Positions 1-5,371 of a stretch of 5,371 nucleotides of DNA are shown here, piece after piece. Source of the stretch: Paracoccaceae bacterium (GTDB taxonomy: Bacteria > Pseudomonadota > Alphaproteobacteria > Rhodobacterales > Rhodobacteraceae); the NCBI GenBank assembly GCA_009920225.1, contig RGAJ01000149.1, forward strand, positions 1-5,371, given 5' to 3'. The notes beneath the pieces were generated by a model. It was not told the origin of the DNA. It saw nothing but the letters and a program-made list of their open reading frames with translations, and searched no databases. Both the position numbers and the translations under genes were made by a program. Within the stretch, counting starts at the first letter, position 1; each line of letters starts with the position of its first letter.

Positions 1-569
1 TGCGACATCTCATGCCGCCACCCGATGACGGGAATGCCGTAGCGATGGTTTTGATACAACGCCGCATTTGCCTGTTCACGAAACAACGCATTTGGGTTGG
101 TTTCGGTGCGTTGGTTGCGTTCTTCGATTATGACATCGCGTTCGGTGAAAATATCGTCTTGGTCCAAATCCAGATTGATCATCCGTTCGGCTTCCATGGA
201 CATCATCAATTCCAAACGATCCGCCGCAATGCGTTGGTAATAGGCGGTATAGTCATAACTGGTAAACGCGTTGTCGCTGCCGCCGTTGTCTGCCACGGTT
301 TTCGACAGCTCGCCATCGGCCAAGTTTTTGGTTTTCTTGAATAACAAATGTTCCAGAAAATGCGCGATCCCCGATGATCCGGGCGTTTCATCTGCGGCGC
401 CTGAACGGTACCACACCATATGTGTGACCACAGGGGCACGATGGTCTTCGATAACGACGACCTGCATGCCATTGTCCAGACGGAATTCGGAGACTTGGTC
501 TTTGATTTCGGCCACTACGGGACCTGCGGAGACAAAGAGGGCCGCAAAAAGCAAGGATTTAAAACGCAT
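1..569 (-). CDS. M16 family zinc metallopeptidase (pitrilysin-like), exported; C-terminal part outside window
   Basis: About 189 codons are visible before the window edge; full-length relatives usually exceed 400 residues, so this is the signal peptide plus the first M16 domain. Residues 1-20 form a Sec-type signal peptide: a basic start (MRFK), a hydrophobic core, and a likely cleavage site VVA|E after residue 20. The inverted zinc-binding motif HxxEH is intact as H70-F-L-E-H74 (bases 348-362), preceded by the typical VWYRSGAADE stretch. A third metal ligand, E149 or E150 in the DVIIEER stretch, lies at the family's usual 74-76 residue spacing. In this family E73 activates water and the two His plus the distal Glu hold zinc. 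The protein is therefore predicted to be a catalytically competent periplasmic peptidase; its substrate cannot be told. It is the last visible gene of the run, 79 bases after the DUF3035 lipoprotein gene. In related genomes a second, often non-catalytic M16 gene commonly follows; here that is outside the window. Confidence 0.93.
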   Translation of the reverse strand, partial: MRFKSLLFAALFVSAGPVVAEIKDQVSEFRLDNGMQVVVIEDHRAPVVTHMVWYRSGAADETPGSSGIAHFLEHLLFKKTKNLADGELSKTVADNGGSDNAFTSYDYTAYYQRIAADRLELMMSMEAERMINLDLDQDDIFTERDVIIEERNQRTETNPNALFREQANAALYQNHRYGIPVIGWRHEMS

Positions 570-575
570 GAATTT

Positions 576-597
576 TAATCTCCCAAAGGTGGGATTA
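576..597 (-). other. Small inverted repeat covering the M16 gene's ribosome binding site
   Basis: On the minus-strand RNA the order is UAA, UCCCA, loop CCUU, UGGGA, unpaired GA, UUA. This gives a 5-bp perfect stem (590-594 with 581-585) extended by 3 A-U pairs across a 2-base bulge. The stem contains GGGA of the presumed Shine-Dalgarno sequence. It is short and could be chance, and no U-tract follows, so it is not an intrinsic terminator. A role in limiting translation of the M16 gene is inference only. Confidence 0.35.
580..584 (-). promoter_or_regulatory. Ribosome binding site of the M16 peptidase gene
   Basis: GGGAG lies 10 bases before the ATG at 569-567, a slightly long but acceptable spacing. 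It supports this start, which also gives a well-formed signal peptide. GGGA of the motif is part of a small predicted hairpin (576-597). Confidence 0.6.
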
Positions 598-648
598 AGA
601 TAAGTTATGGGTATCGGAATACAACCCACAACACAAAGATGTGAGCCA

Positions 649-1167
649 TTAGTTCAGCGGCATCGTCGGGGTTTGCACACCCGCCCTGCGCCAACGCTGG
701 ACCTCTTTTGCCGCATCAAGGGTTTGGAAACGGTAGGCTTGGTTATACCGATCCACGCGGAACAGTTTCAGACGTGTCCACCGCGCGTTGTTCTTGCGGA
801 ATTTTTCGTCAGCTGCGGCCAAATCGCCCCGAATGTTCGGGTCCATCCCAAAGCGTGTGGCATAGCCAAACAGCGCCTCGTCACCCGCACCAATGCCTGC
901 GCCCTGTGCTGTCACGCGGGCAGGATCCCCACCCAATAGGGCGACGGCATCTGCCTTTGGCGTTGGGTCTGCCAAATTGGAACCGCCCTTGGTCGGCGCA
1001 GGAAGCGCCGCAAGATCGGTCGGCATTTGAAGCGGTTTGTTGGGGGCAACGGCGAATTCCTCTGGTCCCGCATTGGGATCATAAAGGTCACGCATCCGCG
1101 GTTCGCTGCCGCTGCATGCGGACAGCATAACAATCATTGCAAGGCCAAGTACCGTCTGACGTAACAT
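649..1167 (-). CDS. DUF3035 family outer-membrane lipoprotein (sometimes labelled BamF-like)
   Basis: This is a 172-residue lipoprotein precursor. The N-terminus has a short basic segment (MLRQ), a hydrophobic stretch, and a lipobox L15-S-A-C18, so lipidation and cleavage by signal peptidase II at C18 are expected, leaving about 155 mature residues. Residue 19 is Ser rather than Asp, consistent with outer-membrane sorting if the enterobacterial +2 rule applies. The mature part begins with a proline-rich, probably extended region (PEEFAVAPNKPLQMP, then LAALPAPTKGG, residues about 36-63) and ends in an Arg/Lys-rich region with KLFRVDRYNQAYRFQ (about 134-148). These are hallmarks of the DUF3035 family of alphaproteobacteria. 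Some annotation pipelines call the family BamF, a beta-barrel assembly subunit; I recall this label but see nothing in the sequence that proves it. The gene lies 49 bases after lspA, whose product should process it. Family assignment is confident; function is not known. Confidence 0.88.
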   Translation of the reverse strand: MLRQTVLGLAMIVMLSACSGSEPRMRDLYDPNAGPEEFAVAPNKPLQMPTDLAALPAPTKGGSNLADPTPKADAVALLGGDPARVTAQGAGIGAGDEALFGYATRFGMDPNIRGDLAAADEKFRKNNARWTRLKLFRVDRYNQAYRFQTLDAAKEVQRWRRAGVQTPTMPLN

Positions 1168-1172
1168 CCCAA

Positions 1173-1176
1173 CTCC
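1173..1176 (-). promoter_or_regulatory. Ribosome binding site of the DUF3035 lipoprotein gene
   Basis: GGAG sits 5 bases before the ATG at 1167-1165. An upstream ATG 11 bases earlier is out of frame, so this site and the lipobox distance both favour the chosen start. Confidence 0.65.
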
Positions 1177-1216
1177 ATCACTTCTGTAACAGCTTTAGCC
1201 CAAAGTTTTGCCTAGG

Positions 1217-1687
1217 TCACCCGTCTTTTTTATCTGTGGGGAAAATTGCCAAACCAATGGCCCCCACAAAGATAAAGATATCGGCAACATTGAACGCATA
1301 GGGGTTGTTGATCCCACAGCACGACATGTTCAGGAAATCCACCACCGCGCCATAGATCACCCGATCCAGCGCATTGCCCAACGCTCCACCGACCAAAAGT
1401 CCAACGCAAATCATGCCAATTTTTGGCAGGTGGGATTTGAACGCCCAAATGGAAATGCCGGTGCAAATCGCAAGGGACAGCGCAATCAAAATCCATCGCG
1501 CGGCATCTGCGTTACCCGCAAACAGGCCAAAGTTCACACCCGTGTTCCACGCCATGTGAAATTGCAAAAAGGGCGGCCAAACGGCAAAATCCCTGATCTG
1601 CGGCAAGTTCAGCAGATATAGAATTGCGGCCTTTGATGCCTGATCAAGGGCAAAGGCCGCAAGGGTGCTATAGGCAAACCAACGCAT
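1217..1687 (-). CDS. lspA: Lipoprotein signal peptidase (signal peptidase II)
   Basis: This is a 156-residue inner-membrane aspartyl peptidase that removes the signal peptide from diacylglyceryl-modified prolipoproteins just before the lipidated Cys. Its length is typical. Four hydrophobic segments are visible, roughly residues 3-25, 63-83, 89-107 and 135-150. Conserved landmarks are L14-D-Q-A-S-K19 near the N-terminus, N48-T-G-V-N-F-G54, G104-N-x-x-D-R109, and the catalytic aspartates D117 (VVDF) and D136 (FNVAD). Their 19-residue spacing equals that of the D124/D143 pair in Pseudomonas aeruginosa LspA. Between them is a Cys pair, C123-C124, in NMSCCGINN, which I associate with roseobacter-type LspA. 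The ATG lies 2 bases after the purH stop and I see no convincing Shine-Dalgarno sequence, so translation is probably coupled to purH. The next gene downstream encodes a lipoprotein, a likely substrate. Confidence 0.96.
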   Translation of the reverse strand: MRWFAYSTLAAFALDQASKAAILYLLNLPQIRDFAVWPPFLQFHMAWNTGVNFGLFAGNADAARWILIALSLAICTGISIWAFKSHLPKIGMICVGLLVGGALGNALDRVIYGAVVDFLNMSCCGINNPYAFNVADIFIFVGAIGLAIFPTDKKDG

Positions 1688-1689
1688 GA

Positions 1690-3279
1690 TTAGTGACGGA
1701 AATGACGCATGCCCGTCATCACCATGGCAAGACCTGCATCATCTGCGGCTTTGATCACGTCATCATCGCGCATCGAACCACCCGGTTGGATAATCGCGGT
1801 CGCACCCGCCGCGGCGGCGGTCAAAAGACCATCGGCAAATGGGAAAAACGCGTCAGAGGCGACAACCGATCCTTGGGTCAAAGGCATGGGCAGACCCAGT
1901 TCTTCGGCCATGTCTTGGGCTTTGCGCGCAGCGATGCGGCAGCTGTCAACGCGGCTCATTTGGCCTGCGCCAACGCCGACGGTTGCGCCGTCTTTGACAT
2001 AGACGATGGCGTTGGATTTCACGTGTTTTGCGACTTTCCATGCGAACAACAGATCCCGAAGCTCGGCGTCTGTCGGGGCGCGTTTTGTCACGACCTTTAG
2101 GTCGTCCATCGTGATGTGGCCATTGTCTTTATCTTGCACCAAAAGACCGCCCGATACTTGGCGGACTGTCATCGCGGCCTGACGTGGGTCCGCCATGGCA
2201 CCGGTTGTCAACAGGCGCAGGTTTTTCTTGGCTGCAAAAACCTCGATCGCCTCTTGGGTCGCATCGGGGGCGATCACAACTTCGGTAAAGATTTTGACGA
2301 TTTCTTCGGCGGTCGCTTTGTCCAAGGTTTGGTTCAAGGCGATAATACCCCCGAATGCGGATGTGCGGTCGCAATCAAATGCGGCCTTATACGCCTCAAC
2401 CAAGGTCGCGCCGCGTGCTACGCCGCAGGGGTTTGCGTGTTTGATGATCGCACAGGCAGGCCCGTCGGCAGGGTCAAATTCACAGGCCAATTCAAACGCT
2501 GCATCGGTGTCGTTAATGTTGTTATACGACAGCTCTTTGCCTTGGTGCTGGATTGCGCTTGCCACACCCGGACGGTTGGTGCCATCGACGTAAAAGGCCG
2601 CCGATTGATGTGGGTTTTCACCATAGCGCAGCGATTGTGCCAGTTCCCCCGCAACAACGCGGCGACGCGGTGTGGTTTCGCCCAAAGCATCCGCCATCCA
2701 TGTGGATACGGCCGCATCATAGGCCCCTGTGCGGGCATAGGCACGTTGCGCCATTTTCTGGCGGAAGGCATAGGTGGTTTGACCATCGTTCGCCGCCAAT
2801 TCGCCCAACAGCTCTTCATAATCTTCGACATCGACCACGGTTGTGACAAACCCGTGGTTTTTGGCTGCCGCGCGGATCATCGCAGGGCCGCCAATGTCGA
2901 TGTTTTCGATGCAGGTGTCATAATCGGCACCTTTTGCAACGGTTTCTTCAAAGGGGTAAAGGTTCACAACCAACAAATCGATGCCGCCAATGCCGTGATC
3001 GGTCATGGCCTGAAGGTGATCATCGTTGTCGCGCAGCGCAAGCAAACCGCCATGCACCATCGGATGCAATGTTTTCACACGACCGTCCATCATTTCGGGA
3101 AAACCCGTGATATCGGCCACATCACGCACGGCGATGCCGGCATCACGGATCGCCTTGGCGGATCCCCCCGTTGACAATAATTCGACACCGCTGCCCGCAA
3201 GCGCCTTGGCCAGGTCAATCAGTCCAGTTTTGTCAGAAACAGAAATCAGCGCGCGGCGCACGGGATAGAGGTCGGTCAT
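1690..3279 (-). CDS. purH: Bifunctional AICAR formyltransferase / IMP cyclohydrolase
   Basis: A 529-residue cytosolic enzyme of usual bacterial length that catalyses the final two steps of de novo purine synthesis: formylation of AICAR from 10-formyltetrahydrofolate to FAICAR, then ring closure to IMP. The N-terminal IMP cyclohydrolase (MGS-like) domain covers about residues 1-200, with SVSDKTGL (13-20), STGGSAKAI (36-44), DGRVKTLHP (65-73), NLYPFEETV (106-114) and [17 protein letters not shown] (125-141). The AICAR transformylase domain follows, with [10 protein letters not shown] (216-225), the catalytic Lys-His pair K280-H281 in [15 protein letters not shown] (307-312), VKSNAIV (420-426), [10 protein letters not shown] (437-446) and FFPFADGL (478-485). 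No expected motif is missing and there is no frameshift. The start follows an AAAGGA ribosome binding site and lies 20 bases after the preceding gene. I see no purine-responsive element immediately upstream, so expression probably depends on the promoter before the heparinase-like gene. Confidence 0.98.
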   Translation of the reverse strand: MTDLYPVRRALISVSDKTGLIDLAKALAGSGVELLSTGGSAKAIRDAGIAVRDVADITGFPEMMDGRVKTLHPMVHGGLLALRDNDDHLQAMTDHGIGGIDLLVVNLYPFEETVAKGADYDTCIENIDIGGPAMIRAAAKNHGFVTTVVDVEDYEELLGELAANDGQTTYAFRQKMAQRAYARTGAYDAAVSTWMADALGETTPRRRVVAGELAQSLRYGENPHQSAAFYVDGTNRPGVASAIQHQGKELSYNNINDTDAAFELACEFDPADGPACAIIKHANPCGVARGATLVEAYKAAFDCDRTSAFGGIIALNQTLDKATAEEIVKIFTEVVIAPDATQEAIEVFAAKKNLRLLTTGAMADPRQAAMTVRQVSGGLLVQDKDNGHITMDDLKVVTKRAPTDAELRDLLFAWKVAKHVKSNAIVYVKDGATVGVGAGQMSRVDSCRIAARKAQDMAEELGLPMPLTQGSVVASDAFFPFADGLLTAAAAGATAIIQPGGSMRDDDVIKAADDAGLAMVMTGMRHFRH

Positions 3280-3291
3280 CGTTTTGGGTCG

Positions 3292-3297
3292 TCCTTT
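3292..3297 (-). promoter_or_regulatory. Ribosome binding site of purH
   Basis: AAAGGA lies in the 20-base gap before purH, 12 bases from the ATG at 3279-3277. The match to the anti-Shine-Dalgarno is good; the spacing is long. Confidence 0.55.
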
Positions 3298-3299
3298 GG

Positions 3300-5048
3300 T
3301 CAGCTATCTTTTACGTGATCTTCGCGAGTCACATCACGTACGGCCACTGCCGTATCATGCGCCTTTGCAAAAGACCACTGCACGCGCGTTCCATACTCCA
3401 TCGCGCGCCGAGATAAAACGATCTGTTTTGTCGCGCGTGGCTGTAATCGCCCTTTTTCCAGATACACGCTGGGTTCAATGGTTAAATCGGCCGATCCATC
3501 GTGACGGAAAATCCAGATTTCACCGCTTTTGAGCGCCAAAGACACCGCTGATCCGCCCAAATCCAGACTGGCTTCGACGTCGGGGTGCAGATGAAATTTC
3601 ATCTGATAAGAGATGCCTTGCAATTTGCGGGCTTCAAACGCTTTGTCAAAGATGCGTTTGTGTTTATCCTCGATCGCGATCAGCAAATCTTCGCCGTCAA
3701 TTGTGCGCCCGTCAAACGACAGGTTGAGATCACGCACATGGGTCAATCCTGTGTTTGGGACATAGCCATCATGCGCACCCTGAAATCTGATCTGATCTGC
3801 ATCATGGGTCATTTCGATGGGAACGGTTTTGGGGCCATCCACCAGCACTTCGCGTTCAACGCCGCCATAGGACAGGCGGCGCCCCAATCGTGCGCTGGAT
3901 GTCCCGTCGATATAAAGGGTGGAATGGGATGGTGTGGCGCGCCCTGCGCTGCGCCAATCCGCGCCAAATGTTTCGCCTGATCCACAGTTCACAACAACGG
4001 GTCTGCGGCCCGAGGTCAGTTCAAACGCAAGCGTTGAGGCATGTGCGTTCACCGCCGCGCGCCCTTGGGGTGGCAAAGCGGCATCCACGATCAATGTCGT
4101 GCGCCCCGATGACAAACGCGCATACCCCATCGCAAGCCCGTCAACATGCATCGTGCGATTGCCCGATTGGATCAACGCATGATCAAGCCGCCCGTCAATG
4201 CCACGCCCCCCGCCATGAAACCGCGCCAAAGATCCATCTGCATGGCGCAGGGTGCGCAGCGTCGGGGCAATCTTTTCAATCGCGGCCAAATGGGTTTCCG
4301 CCGGCGTCCATTTCGCATCGCGCAACGCGGCAGCGGACCAGCTGAGCAAGGTAAAGACCTCAAGCAATTCTTCGGGATTGCGGGTTTGTATGCCGCCTGT
4401 GCCGTCTATCTGTTCTTTGCATTCACGGGCCAAGGCACGGGTTGCAGGTTGGACAAAATCATCCATTCCCGTCAGTGATAGCCCCGCATAGATCAGACCT
4501 GTCAACGCCTCAAATCGTGGCAAACCGGGTGTAGAATTGGCCCATCGTTTGGACAAGAAAATTGATTGCCGACCCAAGGCGCGGTAAAATCGGTCTTGGT
4601 CTTCGGGTGATCGTCCTTGCAGCAAGAAAATCGCATGATGCACCCATCGAATGATCCGCCGTCCTGTCAAATCGGGGATCCATCCCGGACCCCGACCCGT
4701 ATCGTACCGGTCGATCCAGCCAAACAACCACTCTTGCGCTGTTTTGCGCGCGTTCGTGTCGCCCACAGCCGCCAAATCATCCATCCAAGCAAAGCCGTGG
4801 ATTTCTTTGGCAAAGGCCAAATCTGGCGCGTCGATGTCCCAAATCATCGCATTGGGTGCTTCGATCAGATGGCCTGCAAACATCAAATTGCCGGCTGCCA
4901 ATTGCCGGCCCTTGGCAAAGCTGCCGATAGAGCGGGGTTCAGGTTGTGACACAAGTCCTGTGATCGGTTTGGCCATTCCGCTGCGACGTGCATGCAAAAC
5001 ATGTATTGCACGCTGCAGTCGCGCGGAAAAAGTGCCAAGTCGTGCCAT
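3300..5048 (-). CDS. Heparinase II/III-like protein, alphaproteobacterial rsmB-purH neighbour type
   Basis: A 582-residue protein with the layout of the heparinase II/III family: a helical N-terminal half rich in Trp and aromatic residues (GFAWMDD 85-91, [19 protein letters not shown] 120-138, [11 protein letters not shown] 175-185), then a beta-rich heparinase II/III-like domain from about residue 310 to 560. In that domain I see [11 protein letters not shown] (334-344), [14 protein letters not shown] (349-362), [12 protein letters not shown] (371-382) and [15 protein letters not shown] (485-499). Characterised members are polysaccharide lyases acting on acidic sugars outside the cytoplasm. 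Here no signal peptide or membrane segment is visible; the N-terminus is basic and amphipathic (residues 1-28). The NxHxxE-type motif that I recall carrying a catalytic His in lyases is not evident (GLPRFE at the likely position), and the usual aHNtv motif reads SHSTL. Lyase activity is therefore uncertain; the family name is secure but the substrate is unknown. The chosen ATG has an AAGG site 8 bases upstream; an internal Met at residue 25 lacks a well-placed one. The gene heads the run leading into purH. Confidence 0.88.
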   Translation of the reverse strand: MARLGTFSARLQRAIHVLHARRSGMAKPITGLVSQPEPRSIGSFAKGRQLAAGNLMFAGHLIEAPNAMIWDIDAPDLAFAKEIHGFAWMDDLAAVGDTNARKTAQEWLFGWIDRYDTGRGPGWIPDLTGRRIIRWVHHAIFLLQGRSPEDQDRFYRALGRQSIFLSKRWANSTPGLPRFEALTGLIYAGLSLTGMDDFVQPATRALARECKEQIDGTGGIQTRNPEELLEVFTLLSWSAAALRDAKWTPAETHLAAIEKIAPTLRTLRHADGSLARFHGGGRGIDGRLDHALIQSGNRTMHVDGLAMGYARLSSGRTTLIVDAALPPQGRAAVNAHASTLAFELTSGRRPVVVNCGSGETFGADWRSAGRATPSHSTLYIDGTSSARLGRRLSYGGVEREVLVDGPKTVPIEMTHDADQIRFQGAHDGYVPNTGLTHVRDLNLSFDGRTIDGEDLLIAIEDKHKRIFDKAFEARKLQGISYQMKFHLHPDVEASLDLGGSAVSLALKSGEIWIFRHDGSADLTIEPSVYLEKGRLQPRATKQIVLSRRAMEYGTRVQWSFAKAHDTAVAVRDVTREDHVKDS

Positions 5049-5056
5049 AGATTCTG

Positions 5057-5060
5057 CCTT
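5057..5060 (-). promoter_or_regulatory. Ribosome binding site of the heparinase-like gene
   Basis: AAGG is 8 bases before the ATG at 5048-5046, an ideal spacing, and supports the upstream Met over the one at residue 25. A GANTC sequence (GATTC, 5050-5054) lies between this site and the ATG. Confidence 0.55.
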
Positions 5061-5074
5061 GTCGTTTACCTTGG

Positions 5075-5103
5075 ACTATAAGCAGGCCAGCAAAACCTGT
5101 CAC
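5075..5103 (-). promoter_or_regulatory. Near-consensus sigma-70-type promoter before the heparinase-like/purH/lspA run
   Basis: On the minus strand a -35 box GTGACA (5098-5103) and a -10 box TATAGT (5075-5080) are separated by exactly 17 bases. Each hexamer matches the housekeeping consensus at 5 of 6 positions. Transcription would begin at about 5066-5068, giving a leader of about 19 bases that contains the AAGG ribosome binding site. The promoter begins 15 bases after the rsmB stop codon, so the genes from the heparinase-like protein onward can be expressed independently of rsmB, while read-through from rsmB also remains possible because no terminator is visible in the gap. The call rests on sequence match and position only. 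Confidence 0.68.
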
Positions 5104-5118
5104 CGCCAAATTTTTGAC

Positions 5119-5371
5119 TTAGGCAATCTTGTGCAAAACTGCGATATAAAATCCATCCACACCGCCCTGATCGGCCAAGAGGGTCGGGGTGATCCGCAGC
5201 CCGCCTTCTTCGGTGCGGTGGTCTGGACTAAGGGGCAGCGCATCATAGGCCTGTGTCAACGCGACCATGTTTGGATGACGAGCAAGCGCGTCTTCGATCT
5301 GACATTCGCCTTCGTCAGGAAACAACGAACAGGTGCAATACACCAATCGGCCATTTGGCTTGAGCAAAGAC
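5119..5371 (-). CDS. rsmB: 16S rRNA (cytosine-967-C5)-methyltransferase, C-terminal fragment (5' part outside window)
   Basis: About 83 C-terminal codons are visible. The fragment begins within motif VI of the RsmB/Sun/NOL1 family: NGRLVYCTCSLFPDEGE, in which the second Cys of CTCS (bases 5329-5331) matches the nucleophile that attacks C6 of the target cytosine. The C-terminus GGVDGFYIAVLHKIA is the usual family ending (DGFF/Y followed by a short hydrophobic strand). The enzyme uses S-adenosylmethionine to methylate C967 of 16S rRNA in the cytosol. RsmB is favoured over other members of this m5C methyltransferase family because the purH linkage through a heparinase-like gene is one I associate with rsmB in alphaproteobacteria; the substrate-recognition N-terminal NusB-like domain is not in the window, so another family member (RsmF-like or a paralogue) is not strictly excluded. 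The codons run open to the right edge, so no start is assigned. Confidence 0.85.
   Translation of the reverse strand, partial: SLLKPNGRLVYCTCSLFPDEGECQIEDALARHPNMVALTQAYDALPLSPDHRTEEGGLRITPTLLADQGGVDGFYIAVLHKIA

Noticed and set aside
609..627. Small inverted repeat (GTAT/ATAC around CGGA, extended by GG/CC) in the lipoprotein-M16 gap, considered as a terminator.
   Set aside because: Only 4 contiguous pairs with a bulge, and no U-tract on the minus-strand RNA.
590..630. Possible weak promoter for the M16 gene on the minus strand (TTGTAT, 16 bases, TATCTT).
   Set aside because: Only 3/6 and 4/6 matches to the consensus; too weak to report as a feature.
1211..1216. CCTAGG palindrome directly after the lspA stop codon.
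   Set aside because: A 6-base palindrome with no loop or flanking extension; expected by chance.
1208..1621. Plus-strand open frame opposite lspA.
   Set aside because: Antisense to a clear lspA with all catalytic residues; the translation looks random and has no family resemblance.
2116..3174. Long open frame (352 codons) on the plus strand opposite purH.
   Set aside because: It lies wholly within purH, whose minus-strand product is complete and matches its family throughout. The plus-strand translation is Cys/Arg/His-rich with no recognisable motif, typical of antisense shadows in GC-biased codons.
3890..4478. Several plus-strand open frames opposite the heparinase-like gene.
   Set aside because: Arg/Pro/His-rich translations with no motifs, fully contained in a well-supported gene on the other strand.
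4974..4976. Alternative start of the heparinase-like gene at Met25.
   Set aside because: No properly spaced ribosome binding site before it, whereas the upstream ATG has AAGG at 8 bases and a good promoter; it also would not create a signal peptide.
1..5371. CRISPR array, tRNA/rRNA gene, insertion sequence, prophage or defence-system gene.
   Set aside because: No repeat-spacer pattern, tRNA-like cloverleaf, transposase motif or terminal inverted repeats were seen; the window is almost fully occupied by six conserved chromosomal genes.

Overview
The window is a compact stretch of an alphaproteobacterial chromosome, most likely from the Rhodobacterales (roseobacter-type). The evidence is the wording of the proteins: a DUF3035 lipoprotein, the alphaproteobacterial form of heparinase II/III-like protein, and an LspA carrying a Cys-Cys pair between its catalytic aspartates. 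Base composition is moderate, with no tract that looks foreign. All six genes lie on the minus strand, so transcription runs from the high-coordinate end to the low-coordinate end.

Layout in transcription order: (1) the 3' end of rsmB (16S rRNA m5C967 methyltransferase; 5' part outside the window); (2) a 70-base gap with a near-consensus sigma-70-type promoter (GTGACA, 17 bases, TATAGT); (3) a 582-residue heparinase II/III-like protein with no visible signal peptide; (4) purH, the bifunctional enzyme for the last two steps of IMP synthesis, 20 bases downstream; (5) lspA, lipoprotein signal peptidase, 2 bases after the purH stop; (6) a small DUF3035 lipoprotein with a clear lipobox; (7) the N-terminal third or more of an exported M16 zinc metallopeptidase, cut by the left edge of the window.

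The spacing (20, 2, 49 and 79 bases) and common strand suggest one transcription unit from the promoter at about 5075-5103 through the M16 gene, although separate promoters in the 49- and 79-base gaps cannot be excluded. The unit mixes nucleotide synthesis (purH) with envelope biogenesis: the peptidase that matures lipoproteins, a probable client lipoprotein, and a periplasmic protease.

I see no mobile element, CRISPR array, RNA gene, phage gene or degraded gene, and no evidence of an undescribed multi-gene system. The element least explained by its family name is the heparinase II/III-like protein: it appears cytoplasmic by its N-terminus, sits between rRNA-modification and purine genes, and departs from the motifs I recall for characterised lyases. 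All gaps between genes are shorter than 80 bases.
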